A DNA stretch of 44,110 nt from Bacilli bacterium. GTDB lineage: Bacteria > Bacillota_I > Bacilli_A > RFN20 > CAG-826. Of this stretch, positions 32,644 through 40,363 are shown in pieces. The notes below the pieces were generated by a model. That model was not told where the DNA came from, did no database searches, and saw only the letters and a list, made by a program, of their open reading frames with translations. Both the position numbers and the translations under genes were made by a program. The first letter of the stretch is position 1. Every line of letters begins with the position of its first letter. The stretch covers positions 1-44,110 of the forward strand of contig JAKSUY010000005.1 of NCBI GenBank assembly GCA_024408495.1, in the 5' to 3' direction.

Positions 32644-34794
32644 ATGAAAATTACTGATTTATTATCAATTAAAACCATTGATCTTAAGGTTAAGGCCAAG
32701 GATAAGACTGATGTTTTAAAACAGGCAGTTAAATTAATTAGTGCATCAGGTAACGTTACTGATGTAACTACTTATGAAGCTGGTGTATTCAACCGCGAGA
32801 AAGAATCTACAACCGGTGTTGGTGAAGGGATTGCGATTCCTCATTGTAAAAGTAAAGCGGTTAGTAAACCGACTTTAGCCGCAATGGTTATTCCTAACGG
32901 TGTTGAATATGCATCGCTTGACGGAGAGCCGGTTAATGTTTTGTTTTTAATTGCCGCTCCAGTAAGTAAAGATAATGTTCATCTTGATGTGTTAGCGAAA
33001 TTATCAAATTTATTAATGCATCCTGAATTTAAAGAAAAATTATTAAAAGCAAAAACTCCAAAAGCATTTATGAAAGTTATTGATGATGCTGAAAATGAAG
33101 GTGCAAAAGAAGATACAAATGAATCAGATGATTATCCTAGAATTTTAGCGGTTACTGCTTGTCCAACTGGTATCGCTCATACATATATGGCGGAAGAGTC
33201 ATTAATTAGAACCGCTAAAGAAATGAATATGTCGATTAAGGTTGAGACTAATGGACAATCAGGGGTTAAGCATCAATTGACTGATGAAGAAATAGCTCAC
33301 GCAGAAGGAATTATTATTGCGTGTGATATTAACGTAGAAATGACTCGTTTTAACGGACACAAAGTTCTCCAATGTCCAGTTGCTAAAGCAATTAATAAAC
33401 CAAAAGAACTAATTGAAAAATCATTAGATAAAAAATTACCTGTTTTTAATAATGGAAAGACAAAAGCGAGCGGTGGAGAAACTCAAACTTCTGGTTCTAG
33501 CGGAAATAAATTTAGTTTCAGAACTATTTATAAACATTTAATGTACGGTATCTCCCACATGGTTCCAGTTGTGGTTGCAAGTGGAATCATCTTAGCATTA
33601 AGTTTCTTTATTGATTCATGCTGTGGAAATGCTGGTAAAGAAGGATTCGGTACAATCAATCCTTTCGCCAATATTCTTAATCAAATCGGTGGATTTGGTT
33701 TAGGAACATTAATGCTTCCGGTGATTGGTGGTTTTATCGCTTATTCAATTGCTGGTCGTGCTGGCCTTGCGGCTGGTTTCATTGGCGGCATGTGTTCTTC
33801 AAAAGGAACGTTCTCATTGCTTTACATAATTGAAGTTGCACTTAATGGTCCTGAGACCGATTTAGCTAAACAATTACAAACTACTGCCGCTGGATTCTTA
33901 GGCGCTATTTTAGCTGGTTTCTTAGCCGGTTATGTAGTTTTATTCTTACAACAAAAAGCATTTGCAAAAATGCCGAAAGCGCTCTCAGGTGTTAAATCGA
34001 TATTCTTAGAGCCGGTTTGTAGTGTTGCAATTACTGGTTTAGCGATGGTGTTAATTAATGTACCAGTTGCCTATATTAACATTGGTATTTCGATGGGATT
34101 ATCTCAAATGTTAGATAAGAATTTAATTTATATCTTAGCGTTCTTAGTTGCAGCCTTAATGGCAACCGATATGGGTGGTCCTATTAATAAAGCTAGCCAC
34201 TATTTCTGCTATTACTTATTAACAACTTATGGTACTAATCCACAAGATCCGCTTTATATGTTTAGCTTAATTGTAAATGCGGCTCACGTAGTTGGAATTA
34301 TGGTTCCTCCGATGGCATGCGCGTTATGTGTATGGTTATTCCCACAAAAGTTCAAAAAGGCAGACCGCTTAACCGCTCCTGCTGATGCATTAACGGGATT
34401 CTGTGGCATTACTGAAGGCGCAATTCCTTATGTTGCTAAAGATCCGATTAGAGTCATCGTTTCATGTATGATAGGCGCTGGCGTTGGTGGCGTCATCTCT
34501 TGTTGGGGTGGCTTAGGTTGTGTTGCAGCTGAAGGCGGTATTTTTGCGATGGCGGTTGGCACAGGAACAGTTAGTATTACTCTTCTTTGGGGCTTACTCG
34601 GTGTTGTTGTTGGCACTGCTGTTGCAGGAATAATTATGGGTCTACTTAAAAAAGATGTTAAACCAGAAGAAGCTCAACTTAAGAAATGGAAGGGTATTCC
34701 AACTCAGCCGGTTTATAATGGATTTGCCAAAGTCGGTCATTTCTTTGCTAAACCGTTTAAAAAGAAAAAATCTAACGATAGTATAGATAAATAA
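32644..34794 (+). CDS. fruA: PTS fructose-type transporter, EIIABC in one chain
   Basis: 716 residues. EIIA (about 1-150) has its phospho-histidine in GIAIPHCKS (H67), and EIIB (about 164-265) has its active cysteine in TACPTGIAHT (C173). EIIC (about 290-690) is the membrane channel, with MVPVVVASGIILALSFF and ATDMGGPINKASH. It takes up fructose (or a related ketose) and delivers it as the 1-phosphate, which fits the next gene. I use ATG 32644, the first methionine of the EIIA start MKITDLL; an in-frame TTG at 32632 lies inside the -10 box. No Shine-Dalgarno site is visible. Confidence 0.93.
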   Translation: MKITDLLSIKTIDLKVKAKDKTDVLKQAVKLISASGNVTDVTTYEAGVFNREKESTTGVGEGIAIPHCKSKAVSKPTLAAMVIPNGVEYASLDGEPVNVLFLIAAPVSKDNVHLDVLAKLSNLLMHPEFKEKLLKAKTPKAFMKVIDDAENEGAKEDTNESDDYPRILAVTACPTGIAHTYMAEESLIRTAKEMNMSIKVETNGQSGVKHQLTDEEIAHAEGIIIACDINVEMTRFNGHKVLQCPVAKAINKPKELIEKSLDKKLPVFNNGKTKASGGETQTSGSSGNKFSFRTIYKHLMYGISHMVPVVVASGIILALSFFIDSCCGNAGKEGFGTINPFANILNQIGGFGLGTLMLPVIGGFIAYSIAGRAGLAAGFIGGMCSSKGTFSLLYIIEVALNGPETDLAKQLQTTAAGFLGAILAGFLAGYVVLFLQQKAFAKMPKALSGVKSIFLEPVCSVAITGLAMVLINVPVAYINIGISMGLSQMLDKNLIYILAFLVAALMATDMGGPINKASHYFCYYLLTTYGTNPQDPLYMFSLIVNAAHVVGIMVPPMACALCVWLFPQKFKKADRLTAPADALTGFCGITEGAIPYVAKDPIRVIVSCMIGAGVGGVISCWGGLGCVAAEGGIFAMAVGTGTVSITLLWGLLGVVVGTAVAGIIMGLLKKDVKPEEAQLKKWKGIPTQPVYNGFAKVGHFFAKPFKKKKSNDSIDK

Positions 34795-34876
34795 TAATTT
34801 GTTTAATTGTTCTAGTTTTTATTAAATATAGGCATAAATGCTTATAAATTATCTACTTTTTAATTTCATTAAAAGA

Positions 34877-34911
34877 TAGGCAAAATTATATAAATTAGTT
34901 ATAATAACTAA
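34877..34911 (+). promoter_or_regulatory. 1-phosphofructokinase promoter with 17-bp palindromic operator
   Basis: -35-like TAGGCA (34877-34882), 17-base spacer, TATAAT (34900-34905) in the perfect palindrome TTAGTTATAATAACTAA (34895-34911). The -10 box ends 11 bases before the ATG at 34917, and no ribosome site is present. The palindrome and the one before fruA share TTAnnTATAATAnnTAA, so one regulator probably controls both. Confidence 0.65.
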
Positions 34912-34916
34912 CGTAT

Positions 34917-35834
34917 ATGATTTATACAGTTACTTTAAATCCAGCGATTGATGTTGTTTTTGAATTAAGTGATTCATGGCGCATTGGCAAAATTAACCGA
35001 GCCAATAACGAAGCAGCTTCGGTAGGCGGAAAAGGCATTAATGTTTCTCGCGTTTTAAAAGCACTTAAGCGCGACTCAATTGCTTTAGGCTTAATTGGTG
35101 GCTATGCTGGCGATGCTATTGAAAAAGATTTAAAGCTTGAAAATATCAAGTCTGATTTTGTGCGGGTTAAAGGCGGAGCGACTAGAGTTAATGTTAAAAT
35201 TCTTCATCAAGGAAATACGAATGAAGAAACACAAATAAATGCACCTGGTCCAATCATCTCTCATGAAGATATTATGAATCTAGCTAAGAAACTCGCTAAG
35301 ATTAAAAAAGATGATATTGTGATTATTTCTGGTGGTATGCCTAAAACCCTATCGCTTAATTTATTTGATAATTTCTTGAAATTTATTTCTTCTCGTAAAG
35401 CTTATATTGTAGTGGATTTATTTGGAGCGCCTTTACTTAAAGTACTTAAATACAAACCATTTTTAGTTAATCTTAACGAAGAAGAATTAGCAGACACGCT
35501 TTTTACCCAAATAAAGAATGAGGATGATTGCGTAAGAGGCGCAAAACGTTTATTAAAGATGGGTGCGCGAAATGTAGTAGTTATGCGTGGCGCTAATGGT
35601 GCAGTTTTAGTTAATGATGATTTAACAATGAAAGCAAAAGCGCTTAAAGTAGAAGTTAAAAATACCATAGGCGCTGGTGATTCGTTATTAGCCGGTCTAG
35701 TGGATGAATATATAAGAACTAGAAGTTTTGATCTAGCAATTAAAAAAGGTATAGCAGTAGCAGCTGCAACAGTATGTTCTGAGGGTTTAGCCGATGAAAA
35801 GAGTATCGCTGAAGCGATGAAATTAATGAAATAA
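34917..35834 (+). CDS. fruK: 1-phosphofructokinase
   Basis: 305 residues of the PfkB/ribokinase family. It begins MIYTVTLNPAID, has the sugar-binding GGKGINVSRVLKAL, and the ATP/catalytic motif NTIGAGDSLLAG near residue 248, with the aspartate as base. It phosphorylates fructose 1-phosphate to the 1,6-bisphosphate, following directly on uptake by the EII. LacC/tagatose-6-phosphate kinase is a close relative, but the neighbour genes favour FruK. It precedes the HPr gene by 11 bases, with AAGGAG between them. Confidence 0.93.
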   Translation: MIYTVTLNPAIDVVFELSDSWRIGKINRANNEAASVGGKGINVSRVLKALKRDSIALGLIGGYAGDAIEKDLKLENIKSDFVRVKGGATRVNVKILHQGNTNEETQINAPGPIISHEDIMNLAKKLAKIKKDDIVIISGGMPKTLSLNLFDNFLKFISSRKAYIVVDLFGAPLLKVLKYKPFLVNLNEEELADTLFTQIKNEDDCVRGAKRLLKMGARNVVVMRGANGAVLVNDDLTMKAKALKVEVKNTIGAGDSLLAGLVDEYIRTRSFDLAIKKGIAVAAATVCSEGLADEKSIAEAMKLMK

Positions 35835-35845
35835 GGAGATAAATT

Positions 35846-36103
35846 ATGCAAACATTTACTTACACAATTAGAGATAAGGAAGGAGTCCACGCTCGTCCAG
35901 CAGGCATTGTAGTTGCTGAAGCAAGAAAGTATGCAAGCAACACCACAATTACCTCAAAAGGAAAAACCGCTGATTTAAAAAGAATCTTTGGCGTAATGGG
36001 ATTATGTATTAAATTTGGCGAAGAAATCACCATTACCGTAGATGGTTCAGATGAAGAAGCGGCTGCTGAAGCCATTCAGAAAGCCTTCGCTATGAATTTA
36101 TAA
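35846..36103 (+). CDS. ptsH: PTS phosphocarrier protein HPr with arginine at position 46
   Basis: 85 residues. The active histidine is H15 in GVHARPAG, so phosphate transfer from EI to EII should be normal. The regulatory site differs: family members in Firmicutes have LKSIMGVMSL with serine 46, here it reads LKRIFGVMGL, with R46 and also G52 in place of the usual serine 52. HPr kinase/phosphorylase should therefore not be able to phosphorylate it, and CcpA co-repression through this HPr is not expected. AAGGAG precedes the start. It lies between fruK and the EI gene. Confidence 0.96.
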   Translation: MQTFTYTIRDKEGVHARPAGIVVAEARKYASNTTITSKGKTADLKRIFGVMGLCIKFGEEITITVDGSDEEAAAEAIQKAFAMNL

Positions 36104-36122
36104 AATTAACATTAATTAGTTT

Positions 36123-37775
36123 ATGCAATACAAGGGCCGGATTATCTTTGAAGGATACGCACTCGCGGATATTTTAGTCTACGAAGAAGTAAATAAATCC
36201 CGCCAAAAAAACTTTGATCAAGGCGGCGATGAATATGAGCGCTTTGTATATGCTCGTACATCAGCCTTAAAATCGTTTGATGAATTATATCAATCCGCTT
36301 TAAAAACTGTAGGAGAAGAAAAAGCCGCGCTTTTCCAAACCTATCGTTTAATGGCAGAAGATCTCGATTTTGAAGATTTAGTGCGTTCGAATATTAACGA
36401 AGGCCAAACCGCCGAAGACGCAATTACTAATGCTAGTAAACAAATCGCCGATAGCTTTGCTGTTTTAGACGACGAATACATGAAGCAAAGAGCTATTGAT
36501 GTTGTTGAAGTTGGTAAAAACTTAGTAAATGTTTTATTGGGCAATAATGAATTAATTAATTTAAATAAACCAACCATTTTAATTTGCAACGATTTAGCGG
36601 CTTCATTTTTAATGAAGCTAAATCGTACCTTCTTAAAAGGTTTAGTGTTGGTTAATGGTAATGAAAATAGTCATGTAGCGATTTTTGCTAGAACATTAGA
36701 ACTTCCTACAATATGTGGCGTAAGTAATTTTAATTTATCTTCTGCTTATACTGGTAGAAAAGGCGTTGTTGATGCGATTAAAGGTCGATTAATTATCGAT
36801 CCTAGTCAAGATGAATTAGATAACTATAATCGATTAGCGCAAGATTATTTAAATGAAAATGGTTTATTAAAGCAATATGTTGGTAAGCCTACAGTTACTA
36901 AAGATGGAGTTAAATTAAAAATATACACCAATATTGCCTCGGCCTTAGAAATTGAAAACGTTAAGAAAAACGATGGCGAAGGTATCGGACTGTTTAGAAG
37001 CGAATTTATCTATTTAGGTAGTAAGAATTATCCAAGTGAAGATTTCCAATTTAACTATTATCGTGAAGTGCTTGAAGAAATGGGCAAGAAAGAAGTTGTT
37101 ATTAGAACCATTGATATTGGCGCGGATAAGAAAGTCCCATATTTTAAATTAGCGAAAGAAGATAACCCTGCTTTAGGTTTACGTTCAATCAGAATATGTA
37201 GAAAGCAGCCTGAAGTATTTTATACTCAACTAAGAGCGCTTTATCGCGCATCCGTATATGGCAATCTATCAATTATGATTCCAATGATTGTAAGCATCGT
37301 TGAAGTTAATTTCTATAAAGATATGATTAAGAAAGTTAAAGAAGACTTAAAGCGAGATAATATTCCGTTTAACGATAAGGTTAAGGTCGGTATTATGATT
37401 GAAACACCCGCAGCGGCGATTATGAGTGATGATTTAGCTAAGCATGTAGACTTCTTCTCTATCGGCACGAATGATTTATTCCAATACACCTTAGCGTGCG
37501 ACCGTCTTAATCCAGCATTAAATGATGTATTTAATAAAAAGCATTATGCAGTTATGCGCTTGATTAAAATGACAGTGGATAATGCACATAAGGCTGGTAT
37601 TACTTGTAGTATGTGTGGCGAATTAGCACGTGATCCAGAAATGTTACCTTTCTTCGCCGCGATTCATATTGATGAATTATCTTGTTCGTGTGCATATGTC
37701 CTTAAAACCCGTAAAGCTTTAGCGGAAATTGATACTCAGAAAGTTGATATTAAACAATATCTTGATCCAAAGTAG
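36123..37775 (+). CDS. ptsI: PTS enzyme I (phosphoenolpyruvate-protein phosphotransferase)
   Basis: 550 residues, close to the family's usual 570. The phospho-histidine is H184 in ENSHVAIFARTLELPTICG. The PEP-binding barrel has GEGIGLFRSEFIYLG, ALGLRSIRICRKQPEVF, GIMIETPAAA and FFSIGTNDLFQYTLACDR. The C-terminal catalytic cysteine is in MCGELARDP. EI takes phosphate from PEP and passes it to HPr. The gene is 19 bases after ptsH without a Shine-Dalgarno site, yet surely part of this operon. Confidence 0.96.
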   Translation: MQYKGRIIFEGYALADILVYEEVNKSRQKNFDQGGDEYERFVYARTSALKSFDELYQSALKTVGEEKAALFQTYRLMAEDLDFEDLVRSNINEGQTAEDAITNASKQIADSFAVLDDEYMKQRAIDVVEVGKNLVNVLLGNNELINLNKPTILICNDLAASFLMKLNRTFLKGLVLVNGNENSHVAIFARTLELPTICGVSNFNLSSAYTGRKGVVDAIKGRLIIDPSQDELDNYNRLAQDYLNENGLLKQYVGKPTVTKDGVKLKIYTNIASALEIENVKKNDGEGIGLFRSEFIYLGSKNYPSEDFQFNYYREVLEEMGKKEVVIRTIDIGADKKVPYFKLAKEDNPALGLRSIRICRKQPEVFYTQLRALYRASVYGNLSIMIPMIVSIVEVNFYKDMIKKVKEDLKRDNIPFNDKVKVGIMIETPAAAIMSDDLAKHVDFFSIGTNDLFQYTLACDRLNPALNDVFNKKHYAVMRLIKMTVDNAHKAGITCSMCGELARDPEMLPFFAAIHIDELSCSCAYVLKTRKALAEIDTQKVDIKQYLDPK

Positions 37776-37783
37776 GTTTTACG

Positions 37784-39310
37784 ATGGACAAAAGCAAGAA
37801 AAGTAAATTCCCGTATCAAATTGTTATTGTCGATATTTTAATTTTTATTCTGATGATTGGAATAAATGTTTTTAGCATAGCGTTCAATTTTTTTACTGAT
37901 TGTGGATTAAGCGAGACCGCTAACCTAGGGTTATATTTACCTTTATTTATTATGATATTTACCTTGTTAGGTTTTTATTTATTTGTTGAATACAAATTTA
38001 ATCATCTAAAACTTAATAAAATTTTTCTAGCGTTTGCCATAGCAATCGCATTATCTAATCTTATTTCAGTATTGATTATCCCTAATCATGTATTCTTACC
38101 AAACAATCAGGAAATGGATATAACACCTATTTTCCGAACTTACTCTATTCTTTGGGGTTTTGTCTTTGCCTTATTCCCTATAATATTCATGTATTTATTT
38201 CCAAGACGCGTTAATAGTAGAGGATACGTGCATCTTATTTATTTAGGATTAATTGGTTTCTCAGTTATTTTAATACTAACTAGTTTCATTTTAGATAAAG
38301 ATTCTTACGCCCATCTATTTGAGAATGGGTTCTTTGAGTTAAAGTATGAAGACGGGATTAAATCGTTCTTAGGCCACCATAATTTATTCGGATATTTTAT
38401 GTTACTCACTATTATGGTTACTATCGCACTACATATTAGAAAGAAAAACTGGAAATGGTCGCTTTATCTTATTCCGCTTGTCTTCTTCTTATTAATGTCT
38501 ACTTCTAAAATTTGTATTGCTTTAGGGTTGTTAGTTATTTTTATTCATCTAATTAGTAGAGTAGTGCTTCTAGCTAAAAAGAGTAAAGACAACCTAGTAA
38601 TAACCTTGTTGATTTTTTCCTTTATTGTACTTATTGGAACATATGTAAGTGTTATGATGTCATTTAGTACAGCGGGAATCTTATATGACATTAAAACTTT
38701 TATCACTAATTCATTTGAAAGCGCAGGTAAGACTTTAGAATCACGAAGTGCTATTTGGAGTTGTTCGTTCCAAATACTTAACACTAATTATTGGAGTTAT
38801 ATTTTCGGTTTCGGTGGTTTGATATATCCTAAAGCTTTATGCTTAGTGTATGGTAATAACCCAGGCATATCTGAGCAAAACATTTATTGGGCGCATAACG
38901 GGGTAGTGGAGTTAATCTGCCAAGGCGGTATTATTTTATTACTTATTTATGCTGCATTATTTGTCTATCTAATTTATGCAGCAATAAAAATATATAAAAC
39001 ACAACCTTTATTCTCTTTTATAAGTCTGTTATTTATCTTTATCTTTATTGTTCGTAGTATGTTTGAGAGTTCGTTCTTATTTGGAACCGGAGCAGATATT
39101 GTTGCAACTTTAGTAATCGCTATTCCAGTATTAAACGAGTATTGTCTTTGCTATAAAAAAGAACAAGCGCTGCGTGATGAACAAATTAAACAAGCTAAAA
39201 AACTTAAAAAAGTTAATTTTAAATCAAAAATATTATCATTTAATAAAAAATGCCTCATATTAGAGGCAAAATACATTGCATACGATTTAAACAGCAAGAT
39301 TAAGCTATAA
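37784..39310 (+). CDS. O-antigen ligase/polysaccharide polymerase-type membrane protein
   Basis: 508 residues with about eleven hydrophobic segments and a basic C-terminal tail. The Wzy/WaaL-like signature is seen in FLGHHNLFGYFMLLTIMV and, in the large outer loop, in NIYWAHNGVVELICQGGIILLLIY, the 'HN...E...GG' pattern of this superfamily. Members join sugar repeat units or transfer polysaccharide to an acceptor at the outer membrane face. It follows ptsI by eight bases but is probably linked functionally to the convergent sugar transferase, with which it overlaps by six bases at the 3' end. Confidence 0.82.
   Translation: MDKSKKSKFPYQIVIVDILIFILMIGINVFSIAFNFFTDCGLSETANLGLYLPLFIMIFTLLGFYLFVEYKFNHLKLNKIFLAFAIAIALSNLISVLIIPNHVFLPNNQEMDITPIFRTYSILWGFVFALFPIIFMYLFPRRVNSRGYVHLIYLGLIGFSVILILTSFILDKDSYAHLFENGFFELKYEDGIKSFLGHHNLFGYFMLLTIMVTIALHIRKKNWKWSLYLIPLVFFLLMSTSKICIALGLLVIFIHLISRVVLLAKKSKDNLVITLLIFSFIVLIGTYVSVMMSFSTAGILYDIKTFITNSFESAGKTLESRSAIWSCSFQILNTNYWSYIFGFGGLIYPKALCLVYGNNPGISEQNIYWAHNGVVELICQGGIILLLIYAALFVYLIYAAIKIYKTQPLFSFISLLFIFIFIVRSMFESSFLFGTGADIVATLVIAIPVLNEYCLCYKKEQALRDEQIKQAKKLKKVNFKSKILSFNKKCLILEAKYIAYDLNSKIKL
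39242..39268 (-). terminator. Terminator of the sugar transferase inside the convergent gene
   Basis: Read on the minus strand: TGCCTC, loop TAATAT, GAGGCA (39268-39251), followed by six T. It lies 37 bases after the sugar-transferase stop, inside the coding end of the polymerase gene. On the plus strand no T-run follows, so it acts in one direction. Confidence 0.75.
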
Positions 39311-39934
39311 AGCGCCTTTACCGCTGATTGCGACAAACACGGTTTTAACTAATATCTTAAAATCAAGCCATAATGAACGATTTAACACGTAATAGTCTTC
39401 TTGCTTAACTCTATCTTCATAAGAAGTGTTACTTCTTCCATTAACCGCCCAATAACCAGTTAATCCAGGTCTTACTTTAAATATAAGTTCATCATTATTC
39501 CAAAGATATTCATATTCTTTCTCTACAATAGGTCTAGGACCTACAAAAGATAAATCACCTTTAAGAATATTAAATAACTGTGGTAATTCATCTAAAGAAG
39601 TCTTTCTTAAGAATCTACCAAACTTAGTAGTCCTAGGATCATTCTCTAACTTAAAAGTCTTAATATATTCTTTATATTGTTCTTTAGATAATATTTCAAT
39701 CACCGGTCTAGCATCATTCTTCATACTTCTAAACTTAATAACTTTAATAATTTTTTTATTCTTCCCTAATCTCTTATCTAAATAAAAAGGAGAACCTTCA
39801 CTAGTTAAAGGCACTAATACCATAAGAATAAGTAATAAAGGAAGTAAAACAATGATTGCAATAAAAGAACAAAAGATATCAAAACATCTCTTAATAAAAC
39901 AATATAAATGCTTAACCTTATATTCTTTATCCAT
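39305..39934 (-). CDS. Undecaprenyl-phosphate sugar phosphotransferase (initiating sugar transferase)
   Basis: 209 residues of the bacterial sugar transferase family (PF02397 type), the short form with only the catalytic domain. KRCFDIFCSFIAIIVLLPLLLILMVLV is the membrane-inserted helix, then SPFYLDKRLGKNKKIIKVIKFRSM, RKTSLDELPQLFNILKGDLSFVGPRP and RPGLTGYWAVNGR. It moves a sugar 1-phosphate onto the lipid carrier, the first step of capsule or exopolysaccharide synthesis. TAGAAT seven bases before the start may be the -10 box. The polymerase gene faces it. Other glycan genes must lie elsewhere. Confidence 0.93.
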   Translation of the reverse strand: MDKEYKVKHLYCFIKRCFDIFCSFIAIIVLLPLLLILMVLVPLTSEGSPFYLDKRLGKNKKIIKVIKFRSMKNDARPVIEILSKEQYKEYIKTFKLENDPRTTKFGRFLRKTSLDELPQLFNILKGDLSFVGPRPIVEKEYEYLWNNDELIFKVRPGLTGYWAVNGRSNTSYEDRVKQEDYYVLNRSLWLDFKILVKTVFVAISGKGAL

Positions 39935-40062
39935 CTTCTCTATTCTAATTTAAACCAAGTAATAATGGAATAAATTTAGCAACACATACCTGATCCCTTT
40001 GTGATAACAATGGGAGAAAAGGGCATCTCCATGATAACGAAGTTAGGATGGGGTGTGCTTCA

Positions 40063-40094
40063 GTTATAAAAAGAAAGGACCGTATTAGCGGTCC
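40063..40094 (-). terminator. Terminator after the protease/small-protein operon
   Basis: Minus strand: GGACCG, loop CTAATA, CGGTCC (40094-40077), followed by TTTCTTTTT. It lies about 90 bases after the stop of the 57-residue gene and 130 bases before the sugar transferase start. Confidence 0.8.
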
Positions 40095-40107
40095 AAATCC
40101 TAGAATA

Positions 40108-40140
40108 CCACGCTTTCGCGTGGGCTTGCGGCGTTACGCC
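40108..40140 (-). other. Two G/C-rich hairpins before the terminator
   Basis: Minus strand: GGCGTAACGCC (40140-40130), then CCACGC-GAAA-GCGTGG (40123-40108) with a GAAA tetraloop, followed by the terminator hairpin. Three G/C-rich hairpins in a row stand out in this A/T-rich DNA. They could be a structured 3' UTR, a small RNA processed from it, or part of the sugar transferase leader. No known RNA family was recognised. The rest of 39935-40182 shows nothing else clear. Confidence 0.4.
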
Positions 40141-40182
40141 TTCAGTATTTAATATTATCAATCAGCAAGGGAAAAAATACAA

Positions 40183-40356
40183 TTATTTTTTTGTTTTGCT
40201 TTTTGATTCCTTCCCAAAATACTTGTTATATATTTCGCTTGCAGAAGTGTTTTCTGGCAATGGATTTTTGTCAGAACCATTAGAAACGAAACTTTTGCTC
40301 TCATCGCACTGATAAGAAAAAAGTGGATATGCAGGATTTACAAATCTATCACCCAT
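40183..40356 (-). CDS. Small protein of 57 residues coupled to the SDH-type protease
   Basis: Begins MGDRFVNPAYPLFSYQ and ends FGKESKSKTKK. It is polar, with one cysteine and no membrane segment. It starts seven bases after the protease stop. An AGAGG site that is part of the last codons of the protease gene serves as its ribosome site, so the two are translated together. No family is recognised. It could be a protease substrate, adaptor or inhibitor, but nothing in the sequence decides this. Confidence 0.65.
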   Translation of the reverse strand: MGDRFVNPAYPLFSYQCDESKSFVSNGSDKNPLPENTSASEIYNKYFGKESKSKTKK

Positions 40357-40363
40357 AACTTTT

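Noticed and set aside
34830-34850. Terminator between fruA and fruK
   Set aside because: A short A/T-rich hairpin (around GGCATAAATGC) is there, but no T-run follows it directly.
35402-35890. Long open frame on the minus strand across fruK
   Set aside because: It is antisense to a clear PfkB gene, has no ribosome site and reads as low-complexity serine/threonine-rich protein.
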